Origin: Bin18 sp965242795
GTDB taxonomy: Bacteria; Desulfobacterota; Binatia; Bin18
DNA length: 64,000 nucleotides
NCBI GenBank assembly: GCA_965242795.1
Contig: OZ251505.1
Span: forward strand, 2,356,001 to 2,420,000
Direction of reading: 5' to 3'
Under the pieces are notes generated by a model, which was not told where the DNA came from, made no database searches, and saw only the letters and a list, made by a program, of their open reading frames with translations. How positions within the stretch are numbered: the first letter of the stretch is position 1; each line of letters starts with the position of its first letter. Shown here piece after piece: positions 1 through 8,302 of the stretch. The position numbers were made by a program, and so were the translations under genes.

Positions 1-1
1 T

Positions 2-61
2 GAAGAATTGGATCTCCCTGCCGAACTTCATTGGGAACAGCAGCTTGGAGAAGGCCATTGA
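2..61 (+). CDS. possible C-terminal end of a gene cut by the window edge
   Basis: An open frame from base 2 reads 19 charged residues ending LGEGH and stops at 59-61. It converges on mazF, which ends at 78. It is too short to assign to a family, and another frame is also open here, so this is only a candidate partial gene. Confidence 0.25.
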   Translation, partial: EELDLPAELHWEQQLGEGH

Positions 62-77
62 CACGGCCGTCTTCGCC

Positions 78-437
78 TTATGCCACGTCTTTCCGTTCCA
101 GGAGTGTTCCGGCTTTCTGCAAAACCATATCAATAATCTCCATTGGAAGAGCGCATATTAACGCTGCATGCCGTGCCCGCCAATCCAGGTTTTTGATCTG
201 ATCGGATAGAATGACGCCGGTGACATCCAGCCTGGAGGGAATAGCCACCTCGAAAGGATATCCCTTCACTTGATTGGTGATTGGACAGAAGATCGCCAAA
301 CCGACTCTCCGATTGTAGGCTTCCGGTGAGAGCACGACCGCGGGTCTCCGCCCGGCTTGTTCGTGCCCGGCGTGGGGATCGAAGTTCAACCGCACCGCCT
401 CGCCACGCTTCGGGACGTAACTCCTTGTCTCTACCAT
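78..437 (-). CDS. mazF: MazF/PemK-family mRNA-interferase toxin
   Basis: The 119-residue product has the PemK/MazF fold signature: a basic N-terminus, the active-site loop NFDPHAGHEQAGRRP (about residues 18-32), then VVLSPEAYN and the strand FCPITNQVKGYPFEV. Family members cleave mRNA at short sequences and are held inactive by MazE. The start codon overlaps the end of the upstream antitoxin gene by 7 bases (431-437), so the two are translationally coupled. The length matches the family and nothing looks broken. The assignment rests on motif recognition. Confidence 0.92.
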   Translation of the reverse strand: MVETRSYVPKRGEAVRLNFDPHAGHEQAGRRPAVVLSPEAYNRRVGLAIFCPITNQVKGYPFEVAIPSRLDVTGVILSDQIKNLDWRARHAALICALPMEIIDMVLQKAGTLLERKDVA

Positions 438-673
438 GCTTCTCTTCCTACCGCGGGGCCGGTGTCGATCGCCTCATGTAGGTTTTCCTCTGTCCCCCCG
501 GCCAACAGGTCGGAAAGCTTCAAGCTAGAGCGTTTCACCGGTGTGATGACCAACTCTCCGCCGCGCAGTGAGAGCCCTATGGGCGAGCGATTCGTCAGCC
601 CAAGTTGGACGGCGAGAGGCTTGGGAATCCGTACGGCCAAACTGTTTCCCCATTTCTGTACGTGGGCTTCCAT
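431..673 (-). CDS. mazE: MazE-like AbrB-type antitoxin
   Basis: The 80-residue product opens with the SpoVT/AbrB swapped-hairpin pattern: VQKWGNSLAVRIPK, then LGL and GGELVITP. This DNA-binding domain of MazE-type antitoxins usually autorepresses the operon. The C-terminal 30 residues are polar and would bind the toxin. The start is preceded by GAGAGGAAAA. The gene lies directly upstream of mazF and overlaps it by 7 bases. Confidence 0.92.
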   Translation of the reverse strand: MEAHVQKWGNSLAVRIPKPLAVQLGLTNRSPIGLSLRGGELVITPVKRSSLKLSDLLAGGTEENLHEAIDTGPAVGREAW

Positions 674-804
674 GTTTTTTCCTCTCTGAGTAGATACAAT
701 GAAGATACTTAGGCGAATAAGAACCCGTCAAGCCCGGGGTTCGTCGCATTGTTGACGGACCGCCGACGGATATGCGACACACAGCCCGAACAGGAGGACG
801 ACCC

Positions 805-1758
805 ATGCCGAAACACTTCTCGATGGACGACGTGAAGGCGCTCGCCGACAAGTACAAGAACTGGGGCCGGTGGGGCGACGACGATCAACTCGGGACGCTC
901 AACTACATCACGCCGCAGAAGATCGTGGATGCGTCCGGCCTCGTCAAACAGGGCAAGGTTCTGTCCCTCGCCATTCCGTTCGACGACAACGGCCCGCAGA
1001 CCGGATCGTTCGGGCGCTTCAACCCGATCCACTTCATGCTCCAGGACGGCGGCGACGTGAGCATCGGCGCCCAGGACCACCTGCCCAACATCCAGTACAC
1101 CGACGACGCGGTGACCATGCCGCTGCAATGCGCCACGCAGTGGGACGCGCTCGCCCACATCCTGTACCGGGGCAAAATGTACAACGGGTACGAAGCGCAC
1201 CACGTCAACAGCACCGGCGCCAAGAAGAACGGTATGGAGAACGCCAAGGACAAGATCGTCTCACGCGGCGTCCTGCTCGACATCCCGCGCTACAAAGGCA
1301 AACAATGGCTCGACCCGGGCGAGGCCGTTTATCCCGAAGACCTGGACGGGGCCGCGGCAATGGGCAAGGTGTCGGTCGGGACGGGCGACATCGTGCTCGT
1401 GCGGACCGGCCAGATCGGCCAGGTGCGCGCCGATGGAAGTTGGGGCGAATACAGCGGCGGCTCGGCCCCGGGGCTGGGCGTCGATTGCGCCCACTGGATC
1501 TGCGAACACGAGATCGCCGGCTACGCCACGGACACGTGGGGCACCGAGGTGATCCCCAACGAGACGCCCGACATCTTTCAGCCCCTGCACATGATCCTGA
1601 TCGTGCACGCCGGGGTGCTGGTCGGCGAGATCTTCGACCTGGAGGGCTTGGCCGAGGATTGCGCGAACGACGGCGTGTACGAGTTCCTGTTCGTGGCGCC
1701 GCCGCTGCCGATCACCGGCGCCGTGGGCTCGCCGATCAATCCGCAGGCGATCAAATAA
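805..1758 (+). CDS. cyclase-family metal-dependent hydrolase (kynurenine formamidase-like fold)
   Basis: The 317-residue product belongs to the putative cyclase family (PF04199), metal-dependent amide or ester hydrolases related to kynurenine formamidase. The metal-binding region reads CATQWDALAH (about residues 109-118), the Q-W-D variant of the usual HxGTHxD motif. GTGDIVLVRTG and the C-terminal EFLFVAPPLPITGAVGSP are also typical. The start at 805 is chosen because AGGAGG at 792-797 lies 7 bases upstream; an upstream in-frame ATG at 772 lacks such a site. The substrate is unknown. The gene is 33 bases from the next one and probably co-transcribed with it. Confidence 0.85.
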   Translation: MPKHFSMDDVKALADKYKNWGRWGDDDQLGTLNYITPQKIVDASGLVKQGKVLSLAIPFDDNGPQTGSFGRFNPIHFMLQDGGDVSIGAQDHLPNIQYTDDAVTMPLQCATQWDALAHILYRGKMYNGYEAHHVNSTGAKKNGMENAKDKIVSRGVLLDIPRYKGKQWLDPGEAVYPEDLDGAAAMGKVSVGTGDIVLVRTGQIGQVRADGSWGEYSGGSAPGLGVDCAHWICEHEIAGYATDTWGTEVIPNETPDIFQPLHMILIVHAGVLVGEIFDLEGLAEDCANDGVYEFLFVAPPLPITGAVGSPINPQAIK

Positions 1759-1791
1759 CCGCGCCACGGAGCACGGCCGGAAGGAGCCTCG

Positions 1792-2886
1792 ATGTCGGAC
1801 ACCGCCGACCTGCATTCCGCGCGCATCCAGAGCCCGGACGACCCGGTCGAGTTGCTGTACGAGCGCGGGGTGACGGACGGGCTGCCGGTCGTGCCGCCGA
1901 CCGAAGAGCGCGTCCGGCGGATGTTGGCCGCAACGAGCCGCGACCCGGACGAACTGATCGGCGAGATCGGGCCGAACTACGGCCGCGCCACGGTCGAGAA
2001 GATCGCCATCAACGCGGTCATGGCCGGATGCCACGCCTCGTACTTCCCGGTCGTGCTGGCCGGCGTCGAAGCCATGTGCGAGGAGCAGTTCTGCATTCAC
2101 GGCATCAACGTGACGACGTTTTCCGCGACGCCGATGGCGATTCTCAATGGCCCGGTCCGCGGGGCGCTGGGCGTCAACTGCGGCCACAATGCGCTGGGCC
2201 ACGGCTTCCGGGCGAACGCGACCATCGGCCGTGCGTTGCGCCTCATCATCATCAACGTCGGCGGCGCCAAGCCGCACGAGATCACCAAGGCCACGCTGGG
2301 CCATCCCGCGCAGTACACGTTCTGCATCGGCGAGAACGAAGAAGACAGCCCGTGGGAACCGTTGCACGTGGAAAAGGGTTTTGCCGCGGACCGGAGCACG
2401 ATCACCCTGTTCGGCGGCCATTCGCCCATGCAGATCAACGACCATGCCAGCCGCACGGCGGAGCAACTGGCGCTGTCGCTCGGCTGGACCATGGCCGCGC
2501 TGTGGAACCACAAGAACTATCCGCTGTTTTCGGACACGGTGCTGGTCGTCGGTCCCGAACACGCCAAGACGTTCGCGCAGGACGGCTGGTCCAAGCACGA
2601 CCTGCGTCGATTTCTGTTCGAGAACGTCCGCCGCCCGCTGCGGGAGTTGCGGCCCGGCGTGAACGGCGGCGAAGGCGCGGGGGTGAGTATGCTGCGCACG
2701 CCCAAGAAGGACCGCGAGCCGCCGACCGACGACACGCTCTATCCCAAGTTCCCGAAGCCGGACAGCATCGTCATCGTCGTGGCCGGCGGCACCGCGGGCC
2801 GGTTTTCCGCCGCGGTGCAGGGCTGGGCCGGATTCGACGCCGGCAGCCGGATCACGACCAAGGAAATCCGAGAAATGCCGCGCTGA
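1792..2886 (+). CDS. conserved cysteine-rich protein upstream of the UGSC selenoprotein
   Basis: The 364-residue soluble protein has no signal peptide or membrane segment. I do not recognise a named enzyme. Conserved-looking parts include the cysteine-bearing motifs MAGCHASYFP, MCEEQFCIHG and GVNCGHNALGHGFRAN, then GGAKPHEITKATLGHP, FGGHSPMQIND and a C-terminal VVAGGTAGRFSA. It lies between the cyclase gene and the selenoprotein gene on the same strand, and the cluster layout suggests joint function. A redox or thiol role is an inference from the cysteines and the neighbour. GGAAGGAG precedes the ATG. Confidence 0.8.
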   Translation: MSDTADLHSARIQSPDDPVELLYERGVTDGLPVVPPTEERVRRMLAATSRDPDELIGEIGPNYGRATVEKIAINAVMAGCHASYFPVVLAGVEAMCEEQFCIHGINVTTFSATPMAILNGPVRGALGVNCGHNALGHGFRANATIGRALRLIIINVGGAKPHEITKATLGHPAQYTFCIGENEEDSPWEPLHVEKGFAADRSTITLFGGHSPMQINDHASRTAEQLALSLGWTMAALWNHKNYPLFSDTVLVVGPEHAKTFAQDGWSKHDLRRFLFENVRRPLRELRPGVNGGEGAGVSMLRTPKKDREPPTDDTLYPKFPKPDSIVIVVAGGTAGRFSAAVQGWAGFDAGSRITTKEIREMPR

Positions 2887-2999
2887 AGCGTGGGCCGCAG
2901 ACGCAACGAACGGGAATGACGTAGGAGACGATCCATCGCCCGGTTCGACACGCTCGACGGGCGGGAACGAAACGCACGGCAGGAAAAGGAGGGCTTCCC

Positions 3000-3545
3000 A
3001 TGAGTGATCTACTGCTCGACCCGACCGACAAGGTGGAACGGGCGCAAAAGGACTTCGCCCCGCGGCTCGACTCGCTCGCCGGGACGACGGTCGGCCTGCT
3101 GGACATCAGCAAGGCCAAAGGCGCGTTCTTTCTCGACCGAGTGGAGGAAGTGCTGCGCGAGGAATATGGCGTGAAGGAGGTGCTGCGGCGCATGAAACCC
3201 ACGGTCACGCGGCCTGCGCCGGAGCCGCTGCGCGTGGAGTTGCGCGAGCGATGCGACGCCGTCATCGAAGCCCTCAGCGATTGAGGGGCCTGCATCTCGT
3301 GCAGTTCGCACGACGTCGTCTCCCTTGAAGAACACGGCATCCCGACCGCCAACGTCACCACCACGGAATTCATCGGTGCGGCCAAGGCGCAGTGCTCCGC
3401 GCTGGGCATGGCGCAGTATCGCCCGATTCTGGTGGAGCATCCCATCCAGCCGAAGACCCGCGACGAAGTGCGGGCTCTGGCCGACCGGGCGATCGACGAG
3501 ATCATCGGAAAACTCATCAGCCGGAGACAGGACAAAGCCGCCTAG
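3000..3545 (+). CDS. UGSC-family selenoprotein, read through TGA at 3282-3284
   Basis: Translation from the ATG at 3000 (AAGGAGGG just upstream) reaches TGA after 94 residues. Reading that TGA as selenocysteine gives 181 residues ending at TAG 3543-3545. Both halves look like one conserved protein: LDSLAGTTVGLLDISK and MKPTVTRPAPEP before, EEHGIPTANVTTTEF and EHPIQPKTRDEVRALAD after. The joint reads CDAVIEALSD-U-GACISCSSHD, a U-x-x-C redox-type motif that I recognise as the UGSC (seleno)protein family, here with Ala instead of Ser. A small hairpin, CTGCA/TGCAG with a TCTCG loop (3290-3304), follows the TGA where a bacterial SECIS element would lie. No sel genes are in the window. The function of the family is unknown to me. 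Confidence 0.85.
3290..3304 (+). promoter_or_regulatory. possible SECIS hairpin after the selenocysteine codon
   Basis: CTGCA and TGCAG form a perfect 5-bp stem around TCTCG, starting 5 bases after the TGA at 3282-3284. Bacterial SECIS elements lie inside the coding region just downstream of UGA and bind SelB. The stem is short and the loop lacks the expected early G, so this is a candidate only. Confidence 0.35.
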
Positions 3546-3569
3546 ACCACCAGACGCCCTTTTTATCCC

Positions 3570-3925
3570 TTCTCCCCCCTTCGACGAGCTCAGGGACCAC
3601 CGGGAGAGGGTTAGAGACTGCCCCGGACGTGATCCGGGGGAGAGGGTTCAACACAGCCTCGGTGACCTCGGGGTTCGTTTCGACGGGCTCAACGAACTGA
3701 GGGGGGAGCGGGGGAGGTCCTTGAGCCTGCGGTCCCTGAGCCTGTCGAAGGGTCGAAAGGCCGGGGGCGGGGAACGGGAGAGAGTGGTGGTCCCCCTCGG
3801 GTTCGTTTCGATCCTTCGACCTTTCGACAAGCTCAAGGCAGCGCAGGTTCAACGAACCGAGGGTTGGGGAAGTCCCCGAGCTTGCGCTGCCGTGAGCCCG
3901 GTCCCTGAGCCTGCCGAAGAATGTC
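3570..3925. repeat. cluster of CTTCGACAGGCTCAGG-type dispersed repeats
   Basis: The gap after the selenoprotein gene holds several direct and inverted variants of one motif: CCTTCGACGAGCTCAGGG (about 3578-3595), TTTCGACGGGCTCAACGAACTGAG (about 3677-3700), CCTGAGCCTGTCGAAGGG (about 3736-3753), CCTTTCGACAAGCTCAAGG (about 3820-3838) and CCTGAGCCTGCCGAAG (about 3904-3919). Between them is GGGAGAGGGTT. The same family recurs near 10140-10215, 22188-22218 and 58405-58510. I see no gene in this stretch. Confidence 0.75.
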
Positions 3926-3962
3926 GCAACGAGCGCCGGACCCCCTTGTGTGTAGCTCTCCA

Positions 3963-3996
3963 AAGAAAGGGCAGCCCAGACGGACTGCCCTTTCTT
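3963..3996 (-). terminator. factor-independent terminator hairpin
   Basis: AAGAAAGGGCAG and CTGCCCTTTCTT are perfectly complementary 12-mers around a 10-base loop. The hairpin lies 37 bases past the stop of the minus-strand gene at 4033-4515, and the T-rich arm falls on its 3' side when read on that strand. Confidence 0.7.
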
Positions 3997-4032
3997 CATG
4001 TTCGGTCGCAGTCGGATTGCAGCCGAGCATAT

Positions 4033-4515
4033 TCAGGCCGCGACGCGGAGCCGCGGGCGTGCCATCGAACGGTCGCGCCGCGCGCGGGGCGGAACCGTGA
4101 CGGGCATCTCCTCCATCAACCGGCGCAGACCCCGCCGCATGTAGTCGGCATCGATTCCGAGCGCCGCGCTGATGTTCACGAACGAGAACGGCCAGCGTTC
4201 ATCATCGCTGAAGAACCACTCCTCGGCTTCCTTGGCGATCCGGTAGTCGCGGAACCGGGGCGTGCCGAACTGTTTCTGAAAGCAGTGAATCGCGTCGGCA
4301 AGGACCGACCGCATCAGCGCGAACTCGCCGCGCGCATGTTCCTGGGTCGGTGCGCCGTAGAACTGCGCGGGCAGGACGGCCGCGGGAACCGTCGAGTCGC
4401 GTTCCGCGGCACGCCCCTGCTCGTACAGGGATGCGCCGGCCTTTCGGTCGGTGCGCCGGGCCTTCGCCGCCGCGGCGTCCGCCCCCTGGGGCCCGTTGGG
4501 AATCCGTCTGTTCAT
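4033..4515 (-). CDS. conserved hypothetical protein
   Basis: The 160-residue product has a charged, alanine-rich N-terminus (residues 1-50) and a conserved central core containing HARGEFALMRSVLADAIHCF, AKEAEEWFFSDDERWPFSF and GIDADYMRRGLRRL. I have seen this core in uncharacterised proteins of several bacterial phyla but know no function. The helix-rich C-terminal part could be DNA-binding, which is a guess. The start at 4515 is preceded by GAGGAGG six bases upstream; a longer frame to 4572 has no such site. Confidence 0.75.
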   Translation of the reverse strand: MNRRIPNGPQGADAAAAKARRTDRKAGASLYEQGRAAERDSTVPAAVLPAQFYGAPTQEHARGEFALMRSVLADAIHCFQKQFGTPRFRDYRIAKEAEEWFFSDDERWPFSFVNISAALGIDADYMRRGLRRLMEEMPVTVPPRARRDRSMARPRLRVAA

Positions 4516-4572
4516 ATTCCACCTCCTCGATGTTTCCCGCCACTCGATGTCGGGACCGCCTCTGTCGTGCAT

Positions 4573-4851
4573 GATTCAGATAAGCAATTGCCGGGCCACG
4601 GAGTTTTCCGCATAGGGTTTTCCGATAGACGCGAAAACGTTGGGAAAATTCATGCCTCGCCGGGCCGTGCCGTGGGCGCCGGAAGGACGCGACGATACGA
4701 CGTGCGAAAATTTGTGGCAGCCTACCGCTGGAGAATCCGCCCGCGGGGGCACCGGTCCAAGACCGGCGGCGCGGATACGGATCGGCCGGCGTCGGAATAC
4801 ACCGGCCGTGGCGGACTGGTCTCGTTTGGGTTTGTGGGAAAGAGGGGCGGC
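4573..4851. other. noncoding gap between two minus-strand genes
   Basis: No convincing gene. It holds the upstream region of the conserved hypothetical gene and the sequence after the fumC stop. I see no clear hairpin or repeat. Confidence 0.5.
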
Positions 4852-6264
4852 TCAGCCCTTCGGCCCGACCATCTCCGCGGGCCGGACCCAGGCGTCGAAT
4901 TCGTCCGCGGAGAGATGTCCCAAAGCCAGCGCGGCCTCGCGCAGGCTGGTGCCGTCCTTGTGCGCTTTCTTGGCGATTTCCGCGGCTTTTTCGTAGCCGA
5001 TGTGCGGATTGAGCGCCGTCACGGTCATCAGCGATTCGTTCAGATGCGCTTCGATGCGCGGCGTATTCGGCTCGATCCCCGCTGCGCAGTGGTCGGTGAA
5101 CGCGCCGCACGCGTCGGCGATCAACTGGACGGATTCGAGCAGGTTGTGGACCATGACCGGCTTGTACACGTTGAGTTGGAAATTGCCCTGCGAGCCCCCG
5201 AACGCGACCGCGGCGTCGTTGCCGAACACCTGGACGGCGACCATCGTCATCGCCTCCGACTGGGTCGGGTTGACCTTGCCCGGCATGATGGACGAGCCGG
5301 GTTCGTTCTCGGGAATCAGGATTTCGCCGATCCCGGCCCGCGGGCCCGACGCCAGCCAGCGCACGTCGTTGGCGATCTTCATCAACGCACCGGCCAGCGT
5401 ACGCAGCGAAGCGCTGGCCGTCACCATGGCGTCGTGCGCGGACAGCGAGGCGAACTTGTTCGGCGCGGAGACGAACGGGCGGCCCGTCTCCGCGGCCATC
5501 TTCGCCGCGGCCACGTCGCCGAACCGCGGATGGGCGTTCAAGCCGGTACCGACCGCGGTCCCGCCGATAGCCAGCTCGCACAGGTCGGGAATCGTCCGCC
5601 GCACCCCGGCCGAAGCGCCGTCCAACTGCGCGGCCCAGCCGCTGATTTCCTGTCCCAGAGTGATCGGCGTCGCGTCCTGGAGATGGGTGCGGCCGACTTT
5701 CACCACGTCCCGGAACCGTTCCACCTTGGCTTGCAGGGTGTCGCGCAGCCGGCCGACCGCGGGGAGCAGCACGTCTTCGAGTTGCTCGACCGCGGCGATG
5801 TGCATGGCGGTCGGAAACGTGTCGTTGGAACTCTGGCCGCGGTTGACGTCGTCGTTGGGATGGATCGGGGCTTTGGAGCCCATCCGGCCGCCGGCGAGTT
5901 CGATCGCGCGGTTCGAGATGACCTCGTTGGCGTTCATATTCGTCTGTGTGCCGGAGCCGGTCTGGAACACGACCAGCGGAAAGTGGTCGTCGAGCGTGCC
6001 GGCGATCACCTCGTCCGCGGCGCGCACGATCAGGTCTACCTTGTCCGCGGGGAGTTGGCCGAGTTCGCCGTTCGCCTGCGCGGCCCCCTTCTTGAGCACG
6101 CCGAGGGCGCGGACGATCGCCCGCGTGAAGCGGAACCGTTCCACCCCGATCGGAAAATTATTGCGCGAACGTTCGGTCTGCGCGCCCCAATAGCGGTCGG
6201 CCGCGACGCGGATTTCTCCCATACTGTCTTTTTCGATGCGCGTTCCGCTGGATGCCGTACTCAT
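4852..6264 (-). CDS. fumC: class II fumarate hydratase
   Basis: The 470-residue enzyme interconverts fumarate and malate in the TCA cycle, in the cytoplasm as a homotetramer. The superfamily signature GSSIMPGKVNP is present (about residues 320-330), as are RYWGAQTERSR near the N-terminus, FQTGSGTQTNMN and GRTHLQDATPITLGQE with its catalytic-site residues. The length is normal. The start at 6264 is chosen because GGAGG lies six bases upstream; the frame is open for 24 more codons with no supporting site. Confidence 0.97.
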   Translation of the reverse strand: MSTASSGTRIEKDSMGEIRVAADRYWGAQTERSRNNFPIGVERFRFTRAIVRALGVLKKGAAQANGELGQLPADKVDLIVRAADEVIAGTLDDHFPLVVFQTGSGTQTNMNANEVISNRAIELAGGRMGSKAPIHPNDDVNRGQSSNDTFPTAMHIAAVEQLEDVLLPAVGRLRDTLQAKVERFRDVVKVGRTHLQDATPITLGQEISGWAAQLDGASAGVRRTIPDLCELAIGGTAVGTGLNAHPRFGDVAAAKMAAETGRPFVSAPNKFASLSAHDAMVTASASLRTLAGALMKIANDVRWLASGPRAGIGEILIPENEPGSSIMPGKVNPTQSEAMTMVAVQVFGNDAAVAFGGSQGNFQLNVYKPVMVHNLLESVQLIADACGAFTDHCAAGIEPNTPRIEAHLNESLMTVTALNPHIGYEKAAEIAKKAHKDGTSLREAALALGHLSADEFDAWVRPAEMVGPKG

Positions 6265-6508
6265 GTCTTTCCTCCTGCGCCGACTCGCCCGGCGATTTGC
6301 GGCCCGCTGCATACCACGCCTGACCGGACGGGCCAAGAACGCGCCCCGGTCGGAAGGGTATTCCGGCTACAATTTCCGGGCCGAGGCAATGCTACGGCCG
6401 AGTCCCCTCGGCCCGGCGGGGGTCTCAACTCGCAACGCCCGCCGCCGGCTGCTATAGGGGGCCGGTCTCGGGAAAGGGAGCCGACGTTCCGGGAGAGGAG
6501 ACCCCGCC

Positions 6509-7195
6509 GTGCCGCGCAAACCGACAGGTTCGCATTTCCTACGCAACACGTTTCTGACCGGGCTGCTGATCCTCATCCCGCTGGTGGCGACCTATCTGCT
6601 GGTAGCGTTTCTGTTCGACCTGCTGAGCGGCGCCGGTGCCCCGCTCATCCGGGCCATGTTCGCGCCCCTGCAAGAGTTCGACGGCCTGTGGTGGCTGGAG
6701 CCGATCACCCCGCTCGCCAACTTCGTCCTGGCTCTCGTCGTCATCTTTCTCTTGGGGCTGGTCGGTACGAACTTCATCGGCCGCCGGATTCTGGACGCGG
6801 TGAATGCGCTGATCCTGCGCCTGCCGCTCATCAGCAGCGTGTATGGCGCGGTGAAGCAGATGGTCGAGACGTTTCAGGGGCCGTCCGGCAGTTTCCAGCG
6901 GGTCGTGCTGCTGGAATACCCACGGCCCGGCACGTGGATGATGGGACTCGTCACCACGCGCCGCGCCGATACGCTCGGGCTGTCGTCCGGGTCCGACCTG
7001 CTCTCGGTCTTCATTCCCACCACGCCCAACCCCACGTCCGGGTTTCTGGTCATGGTGCCGCCCGCCGAGGTGGTCGAGATCGACTACAGCGTCGAGGAGG
7101 CGTTCACGTTCATCGTTTCGTCCGGTATTGTCGGCACCGCGTTCAGCCGGAAACCGCCGGCCCCTGCCGCGTCCGCCGCGCTCGGACGACGGTAA
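6509..7195 (+). CDS. DUF502-family inner-membrane protein
   Basis: The 228-residue protein has two membrane segments, LRNTFLTGLLILIPLVATYL (about residues 10-30) and LANFVLALVVIFLLGLVG (about 69-88). They are followed by LPLISSVYGAVKQM and the soluble half with FIPTTPNPTSGFLVMVP, all typical of DUF502 proteins. The biochemical role of the family is unknown. The gene lies 33 bases upstream of the glutamine synthetase gene on the same strand. Confidence 0.9.
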   Translation: MPRKPTGSHFLRNTFLTGLLILIPLVATYLLVAFLFDLLSGAGAPLIRAMFAPLQEFDGLWWLEPITPLANFVLALVVIFLLGLVGTNFIGRRILDAVNALILRLPLISSVYGAVKQMVETFQGPSGSFQRVVLLEYPRPGTWMMGLVTTRRADTLGLSSGSDLLSVFIPTTPNPTSGFLVMVPPAEVVEIDYSVEEAFTFIVSSGIVGTAFSRKPPAPAASAALGRR

Positions 7196-7228
7196 ATTTC
7201 GCGACCGGCGGATCAAGGAGGTCTCGTC

Positions 7229-8239
7229 ATGGGGAAACTCAAAGCCGAATACATCTGGATGGACGGCAACAAGCCGACCGCAACGCTGCGCTCGAAGACG
7301 AAGATCGTCGACGGGCCGGTCCGGAGTCTGGACGACGTCCCTATGTGGGGCTTCGACGGGTCCAGCACGATGCAGGCGGACGGGCACGACAGCGACCGCC
7401 TGCTCAAGCCGGTGTGCTACGTGTCCGACCCGGTCCGCAAAGGCGACAACATCCTGGTCATGAACGAAGTCCTGCTGCCGGACGGATCGGTCCACGAAAC
7501 CAACACCCGCGCCCGCCTGGTCGAAATCCAGCAGAAGTTCGAAGCCCAGGAGGCGTGGTTCGGCATCGAGCAGGAATACACGTTCTTCCGCGGGCGCTCG
7601 CCCCTGGGCTGGCCGGAGGGCGGCTATCCCGCGCCGCAGGGGCCGTTCTACTGCGGGGTGGGCGCGGACGAGATCTTCGGCCGGGAAATCGTCGAGGCGC
7701 ACATGAACGCCTGCATGGAAGCCGGGCTCGCCATTTCCGGCATCAACGCCGAGGTCATGCCCGGGCAGTGGGAGTTCCAGATAGGCCCGCTAGGCGCCCC
7801 CGAGGTGGCGGATCAGTTATGGATCGCCCGCTGGTTGTTGTACCGCATCGCCGAAGACAGCGGCGTCAACGCGACGCTGCATCCCAAACCCGTCAAGGGC
7901 GACTGGAACGGCGCCGGCGCCCACACGAACTTCAGCACCAAGGCGACGCGCGGCGCGGGCGGCTTGCAGGTGATCGAAGCGGCGTGCAAGGCGCTGGAAA
8001 AACGGCACGAAGAACACATCGCCGTGTATGGCGCCCACAACGAGGAGCGCCTGACCGGGTTGCACGAAACGTGCAGCATCCATGAATTCCGCTACGGCGT
8101 GAGCGACCGCGGGGCTTCCATCCGCATTCCGATGGGGACCGCCAACGACGGGCAGGGCTATCTCGAAGACCGCCGCCCGGCCGCGAACATGGACCCGTAT
8201 CAGGTGTGCGCCGCCCTGCTCGAAACCGTATGCGCGTAG
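7229..8239 (+). CDS. glnII: glutamine synthetase type II (eukaryote-like)
   Basis: The 336-residue enzyme condenses glutamate and ammonia with ATP. Its size and motifs are those of GSII rather than the longer GSI: MWGFDGSSTMQADGHDSD near residue 40, GIEQEYTFF (metal-binding Glu), VMPGQWEFQIG, GAHTNFSTKATR, and DRGASIRIP near the C-terminus. A good ribosome site, AAGGAGG, precedes the ATG. A hairpin terminator follows at 8256-8289. GSII is not regulated by adenylylation as GSI is. Confidence 0.96.
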   Translation: MGKLKAEYIWMDGNKPTATLRSKTKIVDGPVRSLDDVPMWGFDGSSTMQADGHDSDRLLKPVCYVSDPVRKGDNILVMNEVLLPDGSVHETNTRARLVEIQQKFEAQEAWFGIEQEYTFFRGRSPLGWPEGGYPAPQGPFYCGVGADEIFGREIVEAHMNACMEAGLAISGINAEVMPGQWEFQIGPLGAPEVADQLWIARWLLYRIAEDSGVNATLHPKPVKGDWNGAGAHTNFSTKATRGAGGLQVIEAACKALEKRHEEHIAVYGAHNEERLTGLHETCSIHEFRYGVSDRGASIRIPMGTANDGQGYLEDRRPAANMDPYQVCAALLETVCA

Positions 8240-8255
8240 GAAGCGCACGGTCGGG

Positions 8256-8289
8256 AGCCCCGACCCCTCTCCGAAGGGAGCGGGGCTTT
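8256..8289 (+). terminator. terminator hairpin between glnII and the amidase gene
   Basis: AGCCCCG ... CGGGGCTTT forms a GC-rich stem with an internal CTCTCC-GAAG-GGAG hairpin, followed by a short T run. It lies between two convergent genes. Confidence 0.6.
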
Positions 8290-8302
8290 GCCCGATTTCC
8301 GC

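Noticed and set aside
870..2924. A 684-codon open frame overlapping the cyclase and its neighbour
   Set aside because: Arg-rich, no motifs, and out of frame with two well-supported genes.
3325..8085. A 1586-codon open frame
   Set aside because: It runs across the intergenic repeats, antisense to fumC and out of frame with DUF502 and glnII. It is low-complexity Arg/Pro/Gly sequence produced by high GC.
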